Of a stretch of 64,000 nt of DNA, positions 52,450 to 61,864 are shown one piece after another (within the stretch, counting starts at the first letter, position 1; every line of letters starts with the position of its first letter). The stretch spans positions 4,030,001 to 4,094,000 of the forward strand of contig OZ242331.1 in the NCBI GenBank assembly GCA_965208275.1, in the 5' to 3' direction. This DNA is from Bin5 sp022827195 (GTDB lineage Bacteria > Chloroflexota > Anaerolineae > Caldilineales > Caldilineaceae). The notes below the pieces were generated by a model that was given only the letters and a program-made list of their open reading frames with translations, did not search any database and had not been told where the DNA came from. The position numbers and the translations under genes are program-made.

Positions 52450-53775
52450 CTATTCATACCAGCCGGAGCCGATGAGTACTCCATCGTAGCGCACGACCCA
52501 GGAGTGCTTGGTCTGCTCCTCGCCGGTGGCGGGGTTGTTGAAGACATAGGCGACCCACAAGCCCTCCCCGGTGGCACTAAGCATAAGGTCGCTGTAGCGA
52601 TGACCGGTGGCATCGACGCCCAAATCGCCCTTCAAGTCCTGACCGACCAGCTCCGGGTTGGCGTTGGCGATTACGCGATCATCCTCGTCAATGATGAAAA
52701 CATACCACTCGCCGTCAACGCTCGCGGGCGTGTTGTAATAGGCGACGGCCTCTTCGCGGCCAAGCGCCTTGTAGTAGCGAAGCGCGCGGTCGACGATGGC
52801 AACGGTGTATTCAGCGGGTTGCGCCTTGGTGACGGCCACAGCAAGGCTGGGCATCACCTGATACCAGCCGGAGCCGAAGAGCAGGCCGTCGCGACGGACG
52901 ACCCAGGAATGTTTGTACTCCTGGTTGCCGGTGGCAAGGTTCTGGAAGAGATAGTCTACCCAGATGCCGTCCTCGGTCGCGGTCAGCATAAGGTCGCCGA
53001 AGCGGTAGCCGGTGACGTCGACGCCGAGATCGCCCTTCAGATCCATGCCGATCAGATCGGGGTTGGCGTGGGCGATCAGCTGATCACTTTCATCAAAGAT
53101 GAAGACATACCATTCGCCGTCAACGCTTTCGGGCGTATTGTAGTAGGCGACGGTAGCCTCCCGTCCTTCAGCCTCATAGCGCTGCAGAGCCTGATCGACC
53201 ATGGCGACTGTGAAGCCGGAGCGGTCCGCTTTGGTGGGGGCGCGCTGCGAGAGATCGGGGAGAACCTGGTACCAGCCGGAGGCGAAGATCAGGCCGTCGT
53301 GCTTGATGACCCAAGTGTGCTTGTACTCAAGGTTTCCTGTAACGAGGTTGGTGAAGAGGTAATCGACCCAGAAGCCGTCCTCGGTCGCGCTGGCTATAAC
53401 ATCACCATGGCGGTAACCGCTGATATCGACGCCCGTAGGGCCTCTCAAGCTCTCGCCCAGAATATCCGGGTTGGGATGAGCGATCAACTCTTCATTTTCA
53501 TCTGCGATAAAAACATACCATTCGCCGTCGACGCTCTCCGGAGAATTGTAGTGGGCAATCGTCGCCTCGCGGCCTTTGGCCTCATACAGGCGGAGCGCCT
53601 TTTCGACCATATGCACGGTATAGCCCGCGCGGTCCGCCTTGGAGACTTTCCAGCCCGCGTCGGGGCCGTAGCGCTCCATTTTCGGATGAGGGGGGAGTTT
53701 ATAGTGACATCCGGCCAGTGCCACGGCAGCTGCCAAAAGAACGATCAATCCCATTACCAACCGGGGACTACGCAT
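52450..53775 (-). CDS. Lipoprotein with three tandem Cache-like sensor repeats
   Basis: A 441-residue lipoprotein (lipobox ALAGC after a hydrophobic segment). It contains three homologous units of about 130 residues, each with AxxYNxPxSVDGEWYVFI, D/E-rich loop, ANP(D/E), a G-D-L/V-GV-D-x-(S/T)GYR-like strand, WVDYLF-N and W-V-x-x-DGL-F-SGWYQ. These look like single Cache (sCache_2) domains, which bind small ligands outside the cell. No transmembrane or signalling output domain follows. ATG at 53775 is preceded by CAGGAGGAAG, excluding a longer frame. Probably a surface receptor or binding protein; partner unknown. Confidence 0.8.
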   Translation of the reverse strand: MRSPRLVMGLIVLLAAAVALAGCHYKLPPHPKMERYGPDAGWKVSKADRAGYTVHMVEKALRLYEAKGREATIAHYNSPESVDGEWYVFIADENEELIAHPNPDILGESLRGPTGVDISGYRHGDVIASATEDGFWVDYLFTNLVTGNLEYKHTWVIKHDGLIFASGWYQVLPDLSQRAPTKADRSGFTVAMVDQALQRYEAEGREATVAYYNTPESVDGEWYVFIFDESDQLIAHANPDLIGMDLKGDLGVDVTGYRFGDLMLTATEDGIWVDYLFQNLATGNQEYKHSWVVRRDGLLFGSGWYQVMPSLAVAVTKAQPAEYTVAIVDRALRYYKALGREEAVAYYNTPASVDGEWYVFIIDEDDRVIANANPELVGQDLKGDLGVDATGHRYSDLMLSATGEGLWVAYVFNNPATGEEQTKHSWVVRYDGVLIGSGWYE

Positions 53776-54033
53776 TTTCTTCCTCCTGAACTGATCTACT
53801 TCGATCCTAGGTCTACGCAACCGTTCAACGCGTAACGTGCAATCACTACAGAAATATACCGAACAAACCTGCACGCATCGGTCCGGTGCGGTGTGTTCGG
53901 TAGAGGCGGAAAACCGTATGCTCTCCAGCTAAGACGCCAGCCCGAAGAGAAAAGTTCAATCTGCTGCCAGCTGCTCCTTTAGACGCAGTTTCCCCGTCAC
54001 GAATTGGCCGTTGCAACGCTTTGGCGCCGCCAG

Positions 54034-54108
<75 letters not shown>

Positions 54109-54123
54109 ATATGCTAATCGCCA

Positions 54124-54152
54124 ACTATAGCACACGCCCGATTGAGGCCCAA
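54124..54152 (-). promoter_or_regulatory. Promoter of tRNA-Val
   Basis: Minus-strand TTGGGC (54147-54152) and TATAGT (54124-54129) at 17-nt spacing, about 10 nt before the predicted transcript start. Confidence 0.55.
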
Positions 54153-54691
54153 ATCCGGCAATCCCGTTGGGCGTGCGTTGTTGTCTGCTGAAACGCCATG
54201 CGTTGTCGGGTGCATGCCAAATTAGGGAATAAGGATGTCAGGCAGGATTTTCGCGCCAATGTTGGCTGGGTAGCCGGGCGCGGTGAGCGAGCATCGCCCG
54301 AACGTCGTCATGGGAGCAGGACACGTCGACCTGATTCTTCCGTTGCTGAACGGGGGTTCTAGACAACGGATTCGACGGCGGCAAGGATGGAGGCGTCCGG
54401 CTCGACGGGCGACTAGAGGGCCCCGTCGCGGGCCACATCGCCTGCGCGCGCCGAAATCGGGGGCGAAGTCTGGGTCGAAGTCAGAGGTGGCGTCGGTCTC
54501 ATTTTCGGTAGCGCCGCGCACGTGCGCAAGAATGGGGCCGATTCTGTCCAGAATTGGCTCAGGAGCGTCCGGATGTGACGCAAACCGGCTGCGATTTTTT
54601 TGGAAACCGGGTATCTACTGGGTATCGATAGGGTATCGAAATGCTCGTTTTGTCCAGATGGGCCTAACTTTGAAAGATTTTTCTCTTTCTT

Positions 54692-54845
54692 CGTGACAGG
54701 ATATTGGCGTGGACTCTCGTAGCAGGATGCGGTCGCGGTCAGTTCCCTGTCGTTTTTGGACTGAAAATGCGCAAAAGGTGTCGTTTTGGTGCAGAAAGTG
54801 CGCAATATCGTGTCGGTTGCATGCTTTTCGTGACAGGATACTGAG
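54692..54845. repeat. Diverged tandem repeats with TTCGTGACAGGATAYTG and ACGACA-type units
   Basis: The sequence TTCGTGACAGGATA(T/C)TG occurs at about 54693-54709 and again at about 54828-54844. Between them, on the minus strand, GCGCA-TTTC-G-CCAAAACGACA occurs twice with a few changes (about 54790-54815 and 54747-54775). These two motif pairs suggest an eroded repeat unit of about 135 bases. Confidence 0.55.
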
Positions 54846-55155
54846 GCGGGTGGCGGCAGCGCAGGCATGGGCGGCATGGCGCGTCTCGTCCTGCTGAGGC
54901 TGGGGGGCGCGGCGGACTGCAGGGTAGTACATTGCCGGTTGGTGCCGGCTGCGCCCGGAGCGATGTTCGCTGGGGGCAGGGTGCGGACGTTCAGTTCAGA
55001 GCAGGTCGACATGGCGGGCGGCTTGGGTAAGGTGGGCGGGCAGTTGTGAGATGCGGTGCGTTCGGGTGGAGCCTGGTTGCGTTCAGATTCAACCTTGCAG
55101 TATAGCACGTTTCGGAGACTCTTGCAGGGGGCGTTGGGAGCGGATTGCGGGACTG

Positions 55156-55192
55156 CAGTGGATAGTGAATAGTGGATAGTGGATAGTTGCCA
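55156..55192. repeat. TAGTGG/TAGTGAA low-complexity repeat
   Basis: GGATAGTGAATAGTGGATAG-type units follow one another, as upstream of the SDR gene at 42975. A related CAGTGGCCAGTGGCC tract follows at about 55411-55450. Confidence 0.6.
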
Positions 55193-55732
55193 GCGGCCGG
55201 TAGCCAGTGGCGAGGAACCGATGGGGACGGTGGGCGCTGGTCGAAAGGGGTATAGGCTGGCGACAGGCTGGAATCGCGCGGGGACGGTGGCATCGGCCTG
55301 GCTGGCTTTGACACGGCAGCTGGGGACGCGGCGGCACGGTGGCGTAGCTACAGGGGGGCGTTGCGGGGGGAGTCCCCCCGCACAAGGGAGGGCCGGAACG
55401 GCCCGACCGTCCAGAGGCAGTAGCCAGTTGGCAGTGGCCAGTGGCCAGGGACAGCAGAGGGCGGGTATGACTCGGTTGCTACCCGAGGGAGTGGGAAACT
55501 GTACCCCAATTTTGGACTGCACGCGCGTTGCCCAGAATGCCGCCCGTCGACTGTTCTGGTGTATAATGAAAAGCGGCGTGCAACTGCCATGCTCCAGAGA
55601 TTGAAAACAGAGCGGAAGGGAAGCGTGTAAGCGCCGAGACCGGGCCGAGCCGACGCGCCAAGGACGTATCCGACAGTCGCAATCCATCCCCAAAACAGAT
55701 CAATCACAGTTCAAGAATTGACGGAGCGCACA

Positions 55733-56683
55733 ATGAAAGTCTTGATGACAGCGCGGTGGGTCGAGCACTTTGCGAAAATGTTCCAGGAGGAGTTTCCGCA
55801 GGTCGAGTTTGTGTTCGCCGAGACGGCGGAGGAGATCGCGGCAAAGGCGGCGGACGCCGAGATCGCGTACGGGCCGTTGAACAGCAGCCAGCTTCAAGCC
55901 GCGCCGAACCTGCGCTATATCCAGTCGGCGAGCGCAGGCGTGGAATGGATGCGCAACGCGCCGGAGTTGGCGGAGCGGCAGATTACGGTCTGCAATACGC
56001 GCGGCGCGCACGCAAGCACGATCGCGGAACACACAATGGGCATGCTCGTCTTCATCGCGCGCGGTTTTGACAGCATTTACGAAGCGCAGAAACGCCATGA
56101 GTGGAAGAACCCGCCGGCAAAGCCGCTGTTCGGCCTGGCCGGCCTGAAGATGGGCATCATCGGGCTGGGGAATATCGGCCGCCACATCGCGAAACGGGCC
56201 GCAGCGTTCGAGATGGACGTCATCGCCGTCGACGCACATGCCGTCGAAAAGCCGGACTACATTTCCGATCTGCAACTGCTGGACGGAATGCCGGCCTTGT
56301 TGCGGGAGTCGGACGTTGTGGTCGTGACAGTGCCAATCACGCCGGAGACACGCGGCATGGTGGGGCCGGAGGAGTTGGCGCTGATGAAGCCGGAGGCCTT
56401 CTTCATCGTCATATCGCGCGGGGGCACCTTCGATGAACCGACGCTGATCCGGATGCTGGAGGAGGGTAAGCTGGCGGGCGCGGCGCTGGATGTCGCGGCA
56501 ACCGAACCGCTGCCGGCCGACGACCCGTTGTGGGATGCGCCCAATCTGTTCATCTCTCCGCACTGTTCGCCAGGGTCCGACCAGACCAGCGCCAATGTCA
56601 CACGCATGCTGAGGGAAAACCTCAGACGCTATCTGAACGGCGAACCGCTACACAATACGGTCAGCATAAAGCTCGGCTACTAG
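55733..56683 (+). CDS. D-2-hydroxyacid dehydrogenase family protein
   Basis: A 316-residue NAD-dependent D-isomer-specific 2-hydroxyacid dehydrogenase, interconverting 2-hydroxy and 2-keto acids. Rossmann motif GLAGLKMGIIGLGNIGRHIAK, then VVVTVPITPETRGMVG, IVISRGGTFDEPTLI (conserved Arg), DVAATEPLPADDPLWD (Glu) and LFISPHCSPG (His), the expected catalytic R-E-H set. ATG at 55733 is preceded by GACGGAG; the longer frame is not needed. The ThDP enzyme follows 92 nt later on the same strand, so they probably form an operon in a keto-acid pathway. Confidence 0.92.
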   Translation: MKVLMTARWVEHFAKMFQEEFPQVEFVFAETAEEIAAKAADAEIAYGPLNSSQLQAAPNLRYIQSASAGVEWMRNAPELAERQITVCNTRGAHASTIAEHTMGMLVFIARGFDSIYEAQKRHEWKNPPAKPLFGLAGLKMGIIGLGNIGRHIAKRAAAFEMDVIAVDAHAVEKPDYISDLQLLDGMPALLRESDVVVVTVPITPETRGMVGPEELALMKPEAFFIVISRGGTFDEPTLIRMLEEGKLAGAALDVAATEPLPADDPLWDAPNLFISPHCSPGSDQTSANVTRMLRENLRRYLNGEPLHNTVSIKLGY

Positions 56684-56775
56684 GCATCTCGAGTTCCAAA
56701 TTCCGAGCTCCGAGTTCCGAGGGTCTTGCCCCGAAGCTGGGAACCAACAACTGAAAACATCGCAAGGAGAGAAGC

Positions 56776-58410
56776 ATGAAAGTCGTTGACGCGATCGCCC
56801 AATGTCTTAAGAAAGAGGGCACCGAAATCCTTTTCGCCTATCCGGTTAATGCTCTGATCGAATCCGCCGCCGAGCTCGACATTCGCACGATAATCGTGCG
56901 GCAGGAGCGTATCGGGCTGCACATGGCCGACGCCATCAGCCGTTTGAGTTCGGGCGAAAAAATCGGTGTCTTCAGCATGCAGTCCGGCCCCGGTTCGGAG
57001 AACGCATTCGGCGGCGTCGCGCAGGCATTCGGCGATTCGGCGCCGATCGTCGTACTGCCCGGCGGCTATCCACGCGCGATCAACCAGGTCCAGCCAAACT
57101 TCAATTCAGCGCAGAGCTACGCCTCGGTCACGAAGTCGAGCGAACAGTTGACGACGCCAGAAATGACGTCAGCCGCGATCCGGCGGGCGTTTGCGGCGGT
57201 GCGCAACGGGCGGCCCCGGCCGGCGCTGGTGGAGATCCCTGCCGACATCTCCACCGCCGAGATTGATGAGTTCGAATACGAACCGGTTCAGCGCGTACGC
57301 TATGGGCCCGACCCGGCCGACGTGGAACGGGCGGCGGATATGCTGGTGGCGTCGGAGCGGCCGGTGATCTACGCCGGGCAGGGCGTCCATTACGCCAAGG
57401 CCTGGGACGCGCTGAAAGAGCTGGCAGAACTGCTGGAGTCCCCCGTTACGACGACGCTGAACGGCAAGAGCGCGTTCCCGGAGACGCATCCGCTGAGCCT
57501 CGGCTCGGCCAACCGCTCGCACGCCAGGGCAGTTGCGGACTTTTTCAACAACGCCGACCTGATTTTCGGCGTCGGCTGCAGTTTCAGCTTCACCAACTTC
57601 GGTGTGCGCATGCCCGCGGGAAAGACGATCATCCACGCCACGCTGGACCCGGCCGACATCAACAAGGATGTCGCCTCCGATCACGCACTGATCGGGGACG
57701 CTGACCTTACGCTGCGCGCGCTGATCGACGCCGTCTCGGAGCGGCTGGGGGGAGCGCCGCGCGGCCGCCAGGCCGGCGTTGCCGCCGAGATCGCGGCGAT
57801 CAACGGCAAGTGGGAGGCGGAGTGGTCTGCCAAGACCGACAGCGACGCGACGCCGCTCTCGCCCTACCGGGTGATCCGCGACCTGTACGCCGCGGTCGAT
57901 GTGCCCAACACGATCATCACGCACGATGCGGGCAGCCCGCGCGACCAGCTGTCACCGTTCTGGAAGTCGATCACGCCGCTCTCCTACATCGGCTGGGGCA
58001 AGACGACGCAGCTGGGCTACGGGTTGGGCCTGGCGATGGGCGCGAAGCTGGCCTGCCCCGACAAGCTGTGCATCAACGTATGGGGCGACGCCGCGATCGG
58101 CTTTACCGGCATGGACTTCGAGACCGCGGTGCGGGAGCGCATCCCGATTCTGTCGGTGCTGTTCAACAACTTCTCAATGGCGATCGAGATCCCGATCATG
58201 CCGGTCTCGCAGGAAAAATACGGCTCGACCGACATTTCGGGCAACTACGCCAAGATGGCGGAGGCGTTCGGCGGCTACGGCGAGCGGATCGAGACGCCGG
58301 ATCAGATCATCCCCGCCATCCAGCGCGGCATCCAGAAGACGCAGGAAGGCGTGCCGGCGCTGCTGGAGTTCATCACCGCGAAGGAGAACGAGATCTCGCG
58401 CCATATGTAG
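56776..58410 (+). CDS. Thiamine diphosphate-dependent enzyme, acetolactate-synthase-like
   Basis: A 544-residue ThDP enzyme with the three-domain layout of acetolactate synthase or benzoylformate decarboxylase. Residues about 1-170 form the Pyr domain (VRQERIGLHMADAISRL with catalytic Glu); the central domain has GQGVHYAKAWDAL; the PP domain has the cofactor motif VWGDAAIGFTGMDFETAV...NN, where the usual GDG reads GDA. FAD-specific features are not evident. Candidate substrates are 2-keto acids from the neighbouring dehydrogenase. AAGGAGAGAAGC precedes the ATG. Not a biosynthetic ilvB: no ilvN or ilvC is nearby. Confidence 0.9.
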   Translation: MKVVDAIAQCLKKEGTEILFAYPVNALIESAAELDIRTIIVRQERIGLHMADAISRLSSGEKIGVFSMQSGPGSENAFGGVAQAFGDSAPIVVLPGGYPRAINQVQPNFNSAQSYASVTKSSEQLTTPEMTSAAIRRAFAAVRNGRPRPALVEIPADISTAEIDEFEYEPVQRVRYGPDPADVERAADMLVASERPVIYAGQGVHYAKAWDALKELAELLESPVTTTLNGKSAFPETHPLSLGSANRSHARAVADFFNNADLIFGVGCSFSFTNFGVRMPAGKTIIHATLDPADINKDVASDHALIGDADLTLRALIDAVSERLGGAPRGRQAGVAAEIAAINGKWEAEWSAKTDSDATPLSPYRVIRDLYAAVDVPNTIITHDAGSPRDQLSPFWKSITPLSYIGWGKTTQLGYGLGLAMGAKLACPDKLCINVWGDAAIGFTGMDFETAVRERIPILSVLFNNFSMAIEIPIMPVSQEKYGSTDISGNYAKMAEAFGGYGERIETPDQIIPAIQRGIQKTQEGVPALLEFITAKENEISRHM

Positions 58411-58511
58411 TAACAGTTTTTAGTGATTGGTTTCTAGTTTTTGGCGGCTGCCCGCGTGCGCGGGGATCCGCTTAAGGTTGAGAATTCACAACGAGGGACT
58501 GACTGCGAGCT

Positions 58512-59783
58512 ATGAGCCAGGGCAATGAACGCGTCCCCGTCTGTATCGTCGGCTGCGGCGGGATGGGGCATCGCCACACGATCGCGTATCACGTGCTGGA
58601 GGAGACCGGGCTGTCGAATGTGGAGTTGATGGCGGTCTGCGACATCAACCACGACAACGCGCAGCGGGTGGCTGGCGAGGTCGAGCGCCTGTTTGGACGC
58701 AGGCCGCTGGTCTTCACTGACCTGGAGCAAATGCTGGCGCACCCGGATATTGCCGCGGTCGACGTTGTGACGGACGGGTCGAGCCACCACGAGGTCGCGA
58801 CGGCCGCGCTGGCCGCGGGCAAGCACGCGCTGGTGGAGAAGCCGCTGGGAATCACCGTTCGCGCCTGCCGGCGCATCATCGACGCGGCCGCGCAGAGCGG
58901 AACGGTGCTGGCGACGGCGGAGAACTACCGGCGCGACCCGGTGAACCGGATGGTGCGGGCGGTGATCGACGCCGGGCTGCTGGGCGACCCGTTTCTGATG
59001 GTCCAGACGTCGCTGGGCGGCGGGGACAGGATGGCGGCGACGCCGTGGCGGCATCTAAAGGTGAAAGGCGCGATTGGCCTGGATATGGGCGTCCACTACG
59101 CCGATATCATCCGCTACTACCTGGGTGAATACCGGTGCATCTTCGGGCGGGGGCTGATTGTGGAGCCGGTTCGGCGGCGGCCGGTGGCCGACAAGCACCC
59201 GTTGATCTCCTACCGCGAGCAGACGCCGACCTACCCGGAGACGATTGAAGCGACAGGAGAGGACTCGATCCTGGCGCAGTATGCGATGGCGTCGGGAGCG
59301 ACGGTGCAGTTCAGCCACGTCGGCGGCGGCAGGGGAAGCAGGCGGTTTGAACGCAGCGTTCACGGACGCTGGGGCGCGCTCGACGTGCCGCGAGACCGCA
59401 CGGGAGGTGCGGTGCGGCTGCGGCTGGAGGAAAAAGAGCTGCACGGCAAGGAGATCCTCGCCCTGCTGCCCGACTTTTCACTGAACGAGATCACGGCGCG
59501 GCTCTTCGGCGCCGACGGCGTGGTCTATGACCTGCCGGGCGTAGCGCATGCCGAATATGCGCTGGACGCCAGGCTGCTGGCAATCGAATACCACGACTTC
59601 GGCGAGGCGGTGTTGCAGGGACGCGCGCCGGAGGTGGACGGCCGCGACGGTATGATCGCGGTGGCGGCGATCCTGGGCGCGTACGAATCGGCAGCGATCG
59701 GGCGTGCGGTCGAGATGGAGGAGGTGCTGTCAGGCGCGGTGCGCCGCTACCAGGAGGAGATCGACGAGGCGCTGGGGCTGTAG
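58512..59783 (+). CDS. Gfo/Idh/MocA-family oxidoreductase
   Basis: A 423-residue NAD(P)-dependent dehydrogenase. Rossmann start VPVCIVGCGGMGHRHTIAYH, VCDINHDNAQRVAGEVE, then HHEVATAALAAGKHALVEKPLGITV with the conserved EKP and lysine, and DMGVHYADIIRYYLGEY carrying the catalytic-type D and H. Members oxidise sugars, inositols or derivatives. It lies 100 nt downstream of the ThDP gene. An atypical long insertion of beta strands with a Gly/Arg-rich segment (VGGGRGSRRFERS) is present. Substrate not predictable; part of a presumed sugar-acid operon. Confidence 0.93.
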   Translation: MSQGNERVPVCIVGCGGMGHRHTIAYHVLEETGLSNVELMAVCDINHDNAQRVAGEVERLFGRRPLVFTDLEQMLAHPDIAAVDVVTDGSSHHEVATAALAAGKHALVEKPLGITVRACRRIIDAAAQSGTVLATAENYRRDPVNRMVRAVIDAGLLGDPFLMVQTSLGGGDRMAATPWRHLKVKGAIGLDMGVHYADIIRYYLGEYRCIFGRGLIVEPVRRRPVADKHPLISYREQTPTYPETIEATGEDSILAQYAMASGATVQFSHVGGGRGSRRFERSVHGRWGALDVPRDRTGGAVRLRLEEKELHGKEILALLPDFSLNEITARLFGADGVVYDLPGVAHAEYALDARLLAIEYHDFGEAVLQGRAPEVDGRDGMIAVAAILGAYESAAIGRAVEMEEVLSGAVRRYQEEIDEALGL

Positions 59784-59820
59784 GGTGACGAGGCGCCGGC
59801 GCGCACGCGGTTGGGAGCTG

Positions 59821-60642
59821 CTACTCGCTCGGCGTCGAGGACGAAATAGTGGAGAAGACCGCCAGGCGCAGCAGGTCTCCGTCTTCGGGGATCGTGACGA
59901 GCCAGGCGGCCACCCACCCGGTCTCGTCCGGGGTTGAACCGCCGGTTTTGGATACGAAGAACCAGCCGCTGTCGACGGTGCGGCCAAGCAGATGCAGCTG
60001 CGTTCCGGCGGGAATCAACTCCTGCGAGTCGTATTTCTGGCCGGGTCCTTTGCGGAGATTCAAAGCGACGGAGGCCTCGCCATAGAAAGGCGCAGGTTCG
60101 CCGGGAACGGGCGTTGCGGCGGTAGTGGCGGCGGCGCTTGCTGCCAGTTCGGCAGCGGCGGGGGCGGTCGCGGCGGCCTGGTGTTCCGCCAGAACGGCGC
60201 GCTCTTCGGCAAGCCGAATGGCGACGCGGGCCTCGACAGTTGCCTCAAGCGCGGCGCTGATTTCCTGTTGCGGGCTGTTGGCCCGCTCCTGCGCCAAACG
60301 CAACTTGACCAGCGCCTCAATCGTTGCTTCCTGCCCGACATTGGTAAGGCGCTGGGAACGAATTGCCAGGGCCGAGAGCGCGACCACCGTGATGATCAGA
60401 GGAACGATTGCCGCGCTGAGCCAGACAAATCTCCGCCCCTTATTGACGGGCGGCGGGATCTCAATAATAACTTCCGGCCTGGCCGCCAGCATCCGGCGCC
60501 GGTGGGGAGCGAGCGCGTGTGAACTGCCTGGATCGGAAGCATGCTGCTCGGAGGGGTCCGGCCCGTGGGCCTGGCCGCCGTCGGAGGCGGCATCTCGCGA
60601 ATGCGCCCCTGAATTAGGGGGGCGAGGTGAACTATAGCTCAT
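59821..60642 (-). CDS. Single-pass membrane protein with extracellular SH3b domain
   Basis: A 273-residue type II membrane protein. Residues 1-67 form a polar cytoplasmic part, 70-93 one membrane helix (FVWLSAAIVPLIITVVALSAL), then a helical, Glu/Ala-rich stalk with two similar segments (QEATIEALVKLRLAQERA and LEATVEARVAIRLAEERA). After an Ala/Thr/Pro linker, an SH3b domain (VALNLRKGPGQKYDSQELIP to TGWVAAWLVTIPE) ends the protein. The duplicated stalk may be a coiled coil for dimerisation. SH3b suggests ligand or wall contact. The ATG lacks an obvious Shine-Dalgarno sequence. Confidence 0.8.
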   Translation of the reverse strand: MSYSSPRPPNSGAHSRDAASDGGQAHGPDPSEQHASDPGSSHALAPHRRRMLAARPEVIIEIPPPVNKGRRFVWLSAAIVPLIITVVALSALAIRSQRLTNVGQEATIEALVKLRLAQERANSPQQEISAALEATVEARVAIRLAEERAVLAEHQAAATAPAAAELAASAAATTAATPVPGEPAPFYGEASVALNLRKGPGQKYDSQELIPAGTQLHLLGRTVDSGWFFVSKTGGSTPDETGWVAAWLVTIPEDGDLLRLAVFSTISSSTPSE

Positions 60643-61054
60643 CGCTTTACAACAGAGACCAATTGAACAGTCAGCGGTCTGTCCGGCCGGCGCCTCGGCA
60701 GCGGGTAAACAGACTTGCCGGAAGGCGAATTACGAAACAACGGGCCTCGTGACCCGTTAGTTGAGTATAGCACGAACCCCTGCTCTGAGACACCCAAACG
60801 CCGCGCCCCTGAACGCCGTCAGACCCGAATAAAGACGGGAGTGAACTCCGTCCGACGCTTTGCGGTCGGACGCAATTGACGCAGTCTGATGGTACGCGAC
60901 AGTAGCAAAGAAGGCTCCCGTTGTGAACACTTGGCGAAACCGGGGGACGGCCCGGCTTGGCTTTGTCCCCGCTTCGCTGGCACAGTAGATCGCGCACTCT
61001 CATTCCGGCGGCAAAGGCGCTTGCCACGCGCTATCTGACCATGGAGGAGACACC
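60643..61054. other. Divergent intergenic region
   Basis: Between the divergently transcribed SH3b and sugar isomerase-like genes. No gene recognised; it must carry both promoters. At its right end GGAGGAGACACC is the ribosome-binding site of the gene at 61055. Confidence 0.55.
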
Positions 61055-61864
61055 TTGAAGATCTCAATTCAGGAGAACCTTTTGCCGGGTGAAACGCTGA
61101 ACGAGAAGCTCGACTGCGCCGAGTCGCTCGGGATTGAAGGGGTGGAAGTCCAGGGTCGTTCGCGCCTCTACGAGCGCATCAGCGAATACGAGGCCGCATT
61201 TTGCAATCGCGCCGTGCGTATCTCCTCGATTTGCGGCCAGACGACATTTGACTGGCTGGACCCGGACCGGGCGAAACGGGAGGCCAGCATCGCTGAATCG
61301 AGGCGCAACCTGGAGGCGTGCGGCTATTTCGGTGCGGCCGGTCAGATTGTGCCGCCAATCTTCGGCCCGCCGCGGCTGCCGGACCTTTCGCCGCTGAAGG
61401 ATGCGGTCGCGCTGGAAAAAGAGCTGCTGGTCGAAATCACGCGCGAGCTGGCCGCGTTCGCTGACAGTCATGGCACGCTGTTGCTGCTTGAGCCTCTAAA
61501 CCGCTACGAGCAGCACCTGCTGCGGCGGCAGGAGGACGGCGTGGAAATCATCGAAAAGGCGGGAACGCCTCGCGGCGTCGCGCTGCTGACCGATTTTTTC
61601 CACATGCACATCGAAGAGGTCGACACGCCGGCGACGATCCGCAAGGTCGGGCCGTACATCGGTCATATCCACGTAGCGGACAATACGCGCGTTCAGCCGG
61701 GCGTGGGCGACATCGACTGGCGGGCCGGGATTCAGGCCCTGGCCGACGTCGGCTTCGCCGGCTATCTGGCCTACGAATGCCGGATTGCCGGTGAGCCGAA
61801 GGCGGCGCTGGCCCAGTCGGTCGCATTCCTGCGTGAAACGGTCAGTTCGGTGCAGGGCGGCTGA
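61055..61864 (+). CDS. Sugar phosphate isomerase/epimerase-like TIM barrel
   Basis: A 269-residue protein of the xylose-isomerase-like/AP-endonuclease-2 barrel superfamily. It reads MKISIQENLLPGETLNEKL, LLLEPLNRYEQHLLRR (metal Glu), GVALLTDFFHMHIEEVD (metal D and H), GHIHVADNTRVQPGVGDIDW and GFAGYLAYECRI (last metal Glu). Such enzymes isomerise or epimerise sugars, often 3-keto sugars made by Gfo/Idh/MocA dehydrogenases, which fits the neighbour at 58512. TTG at 61055 follows GGAGGAGAC. Substrate not predictable. Confidence 0.9.
   Translation: MKISIQENLLPGETLNEKLDCAESLGIEGVEVQGRSRLYERISEYEAAFCNRAVRISSICGQTTFDWLDPDRAKREASIAESRRNLEACGYFGAAGQIVPPIFGPPRLPDLSPLKDAVALEKELLVEITRELAAFADSHGTLLLLEPLNRYEQHLLRRQEDGVEIIEKAGTPRGVALLTDFFHMHIEEVDTPATIRKVGPYIGHIHVADNTRVQPGVGDIDWRAGIQALADVGFAGYLAYECRIAGEPKAALAQSVAFLRETVSSVQGG

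Larger units (their letters stand above)
54109..55732. other. Long non-coding, repeat-bearing region (1.6 kb)
   Basis: No protein gene is supported. A 426-codon minus-strand frame across 54413-55693 is proline/serine/threonine-rich, has no start signal and its peptide mirrors the DNA repeats. The region contains a diverged tandem repeat near 54610-54845, TAGTGG-type repeats at 55156-55192, and a rather GC-rich mosaic. GC is locally lower in the repeat block. The promoter for the dehydrogenase at 55733 should lie at its right end. Confidence 0.6.

Noticed and set aside
54413..55693. A 426-codon minus-strand open frame in the non-coding block
   Set aside because: Its peptide is low-complexity, mirrors the DNA repeats, and it has no start signal or recognisable domain.
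56776..58410. Biosynthetic acetolactate synthase (ilvB)
   Set aside because: No ilvN, ilvC or ilvD nearby and the cofactor motif is GDA; the neighbours are catabolic-type dehydrogenases.
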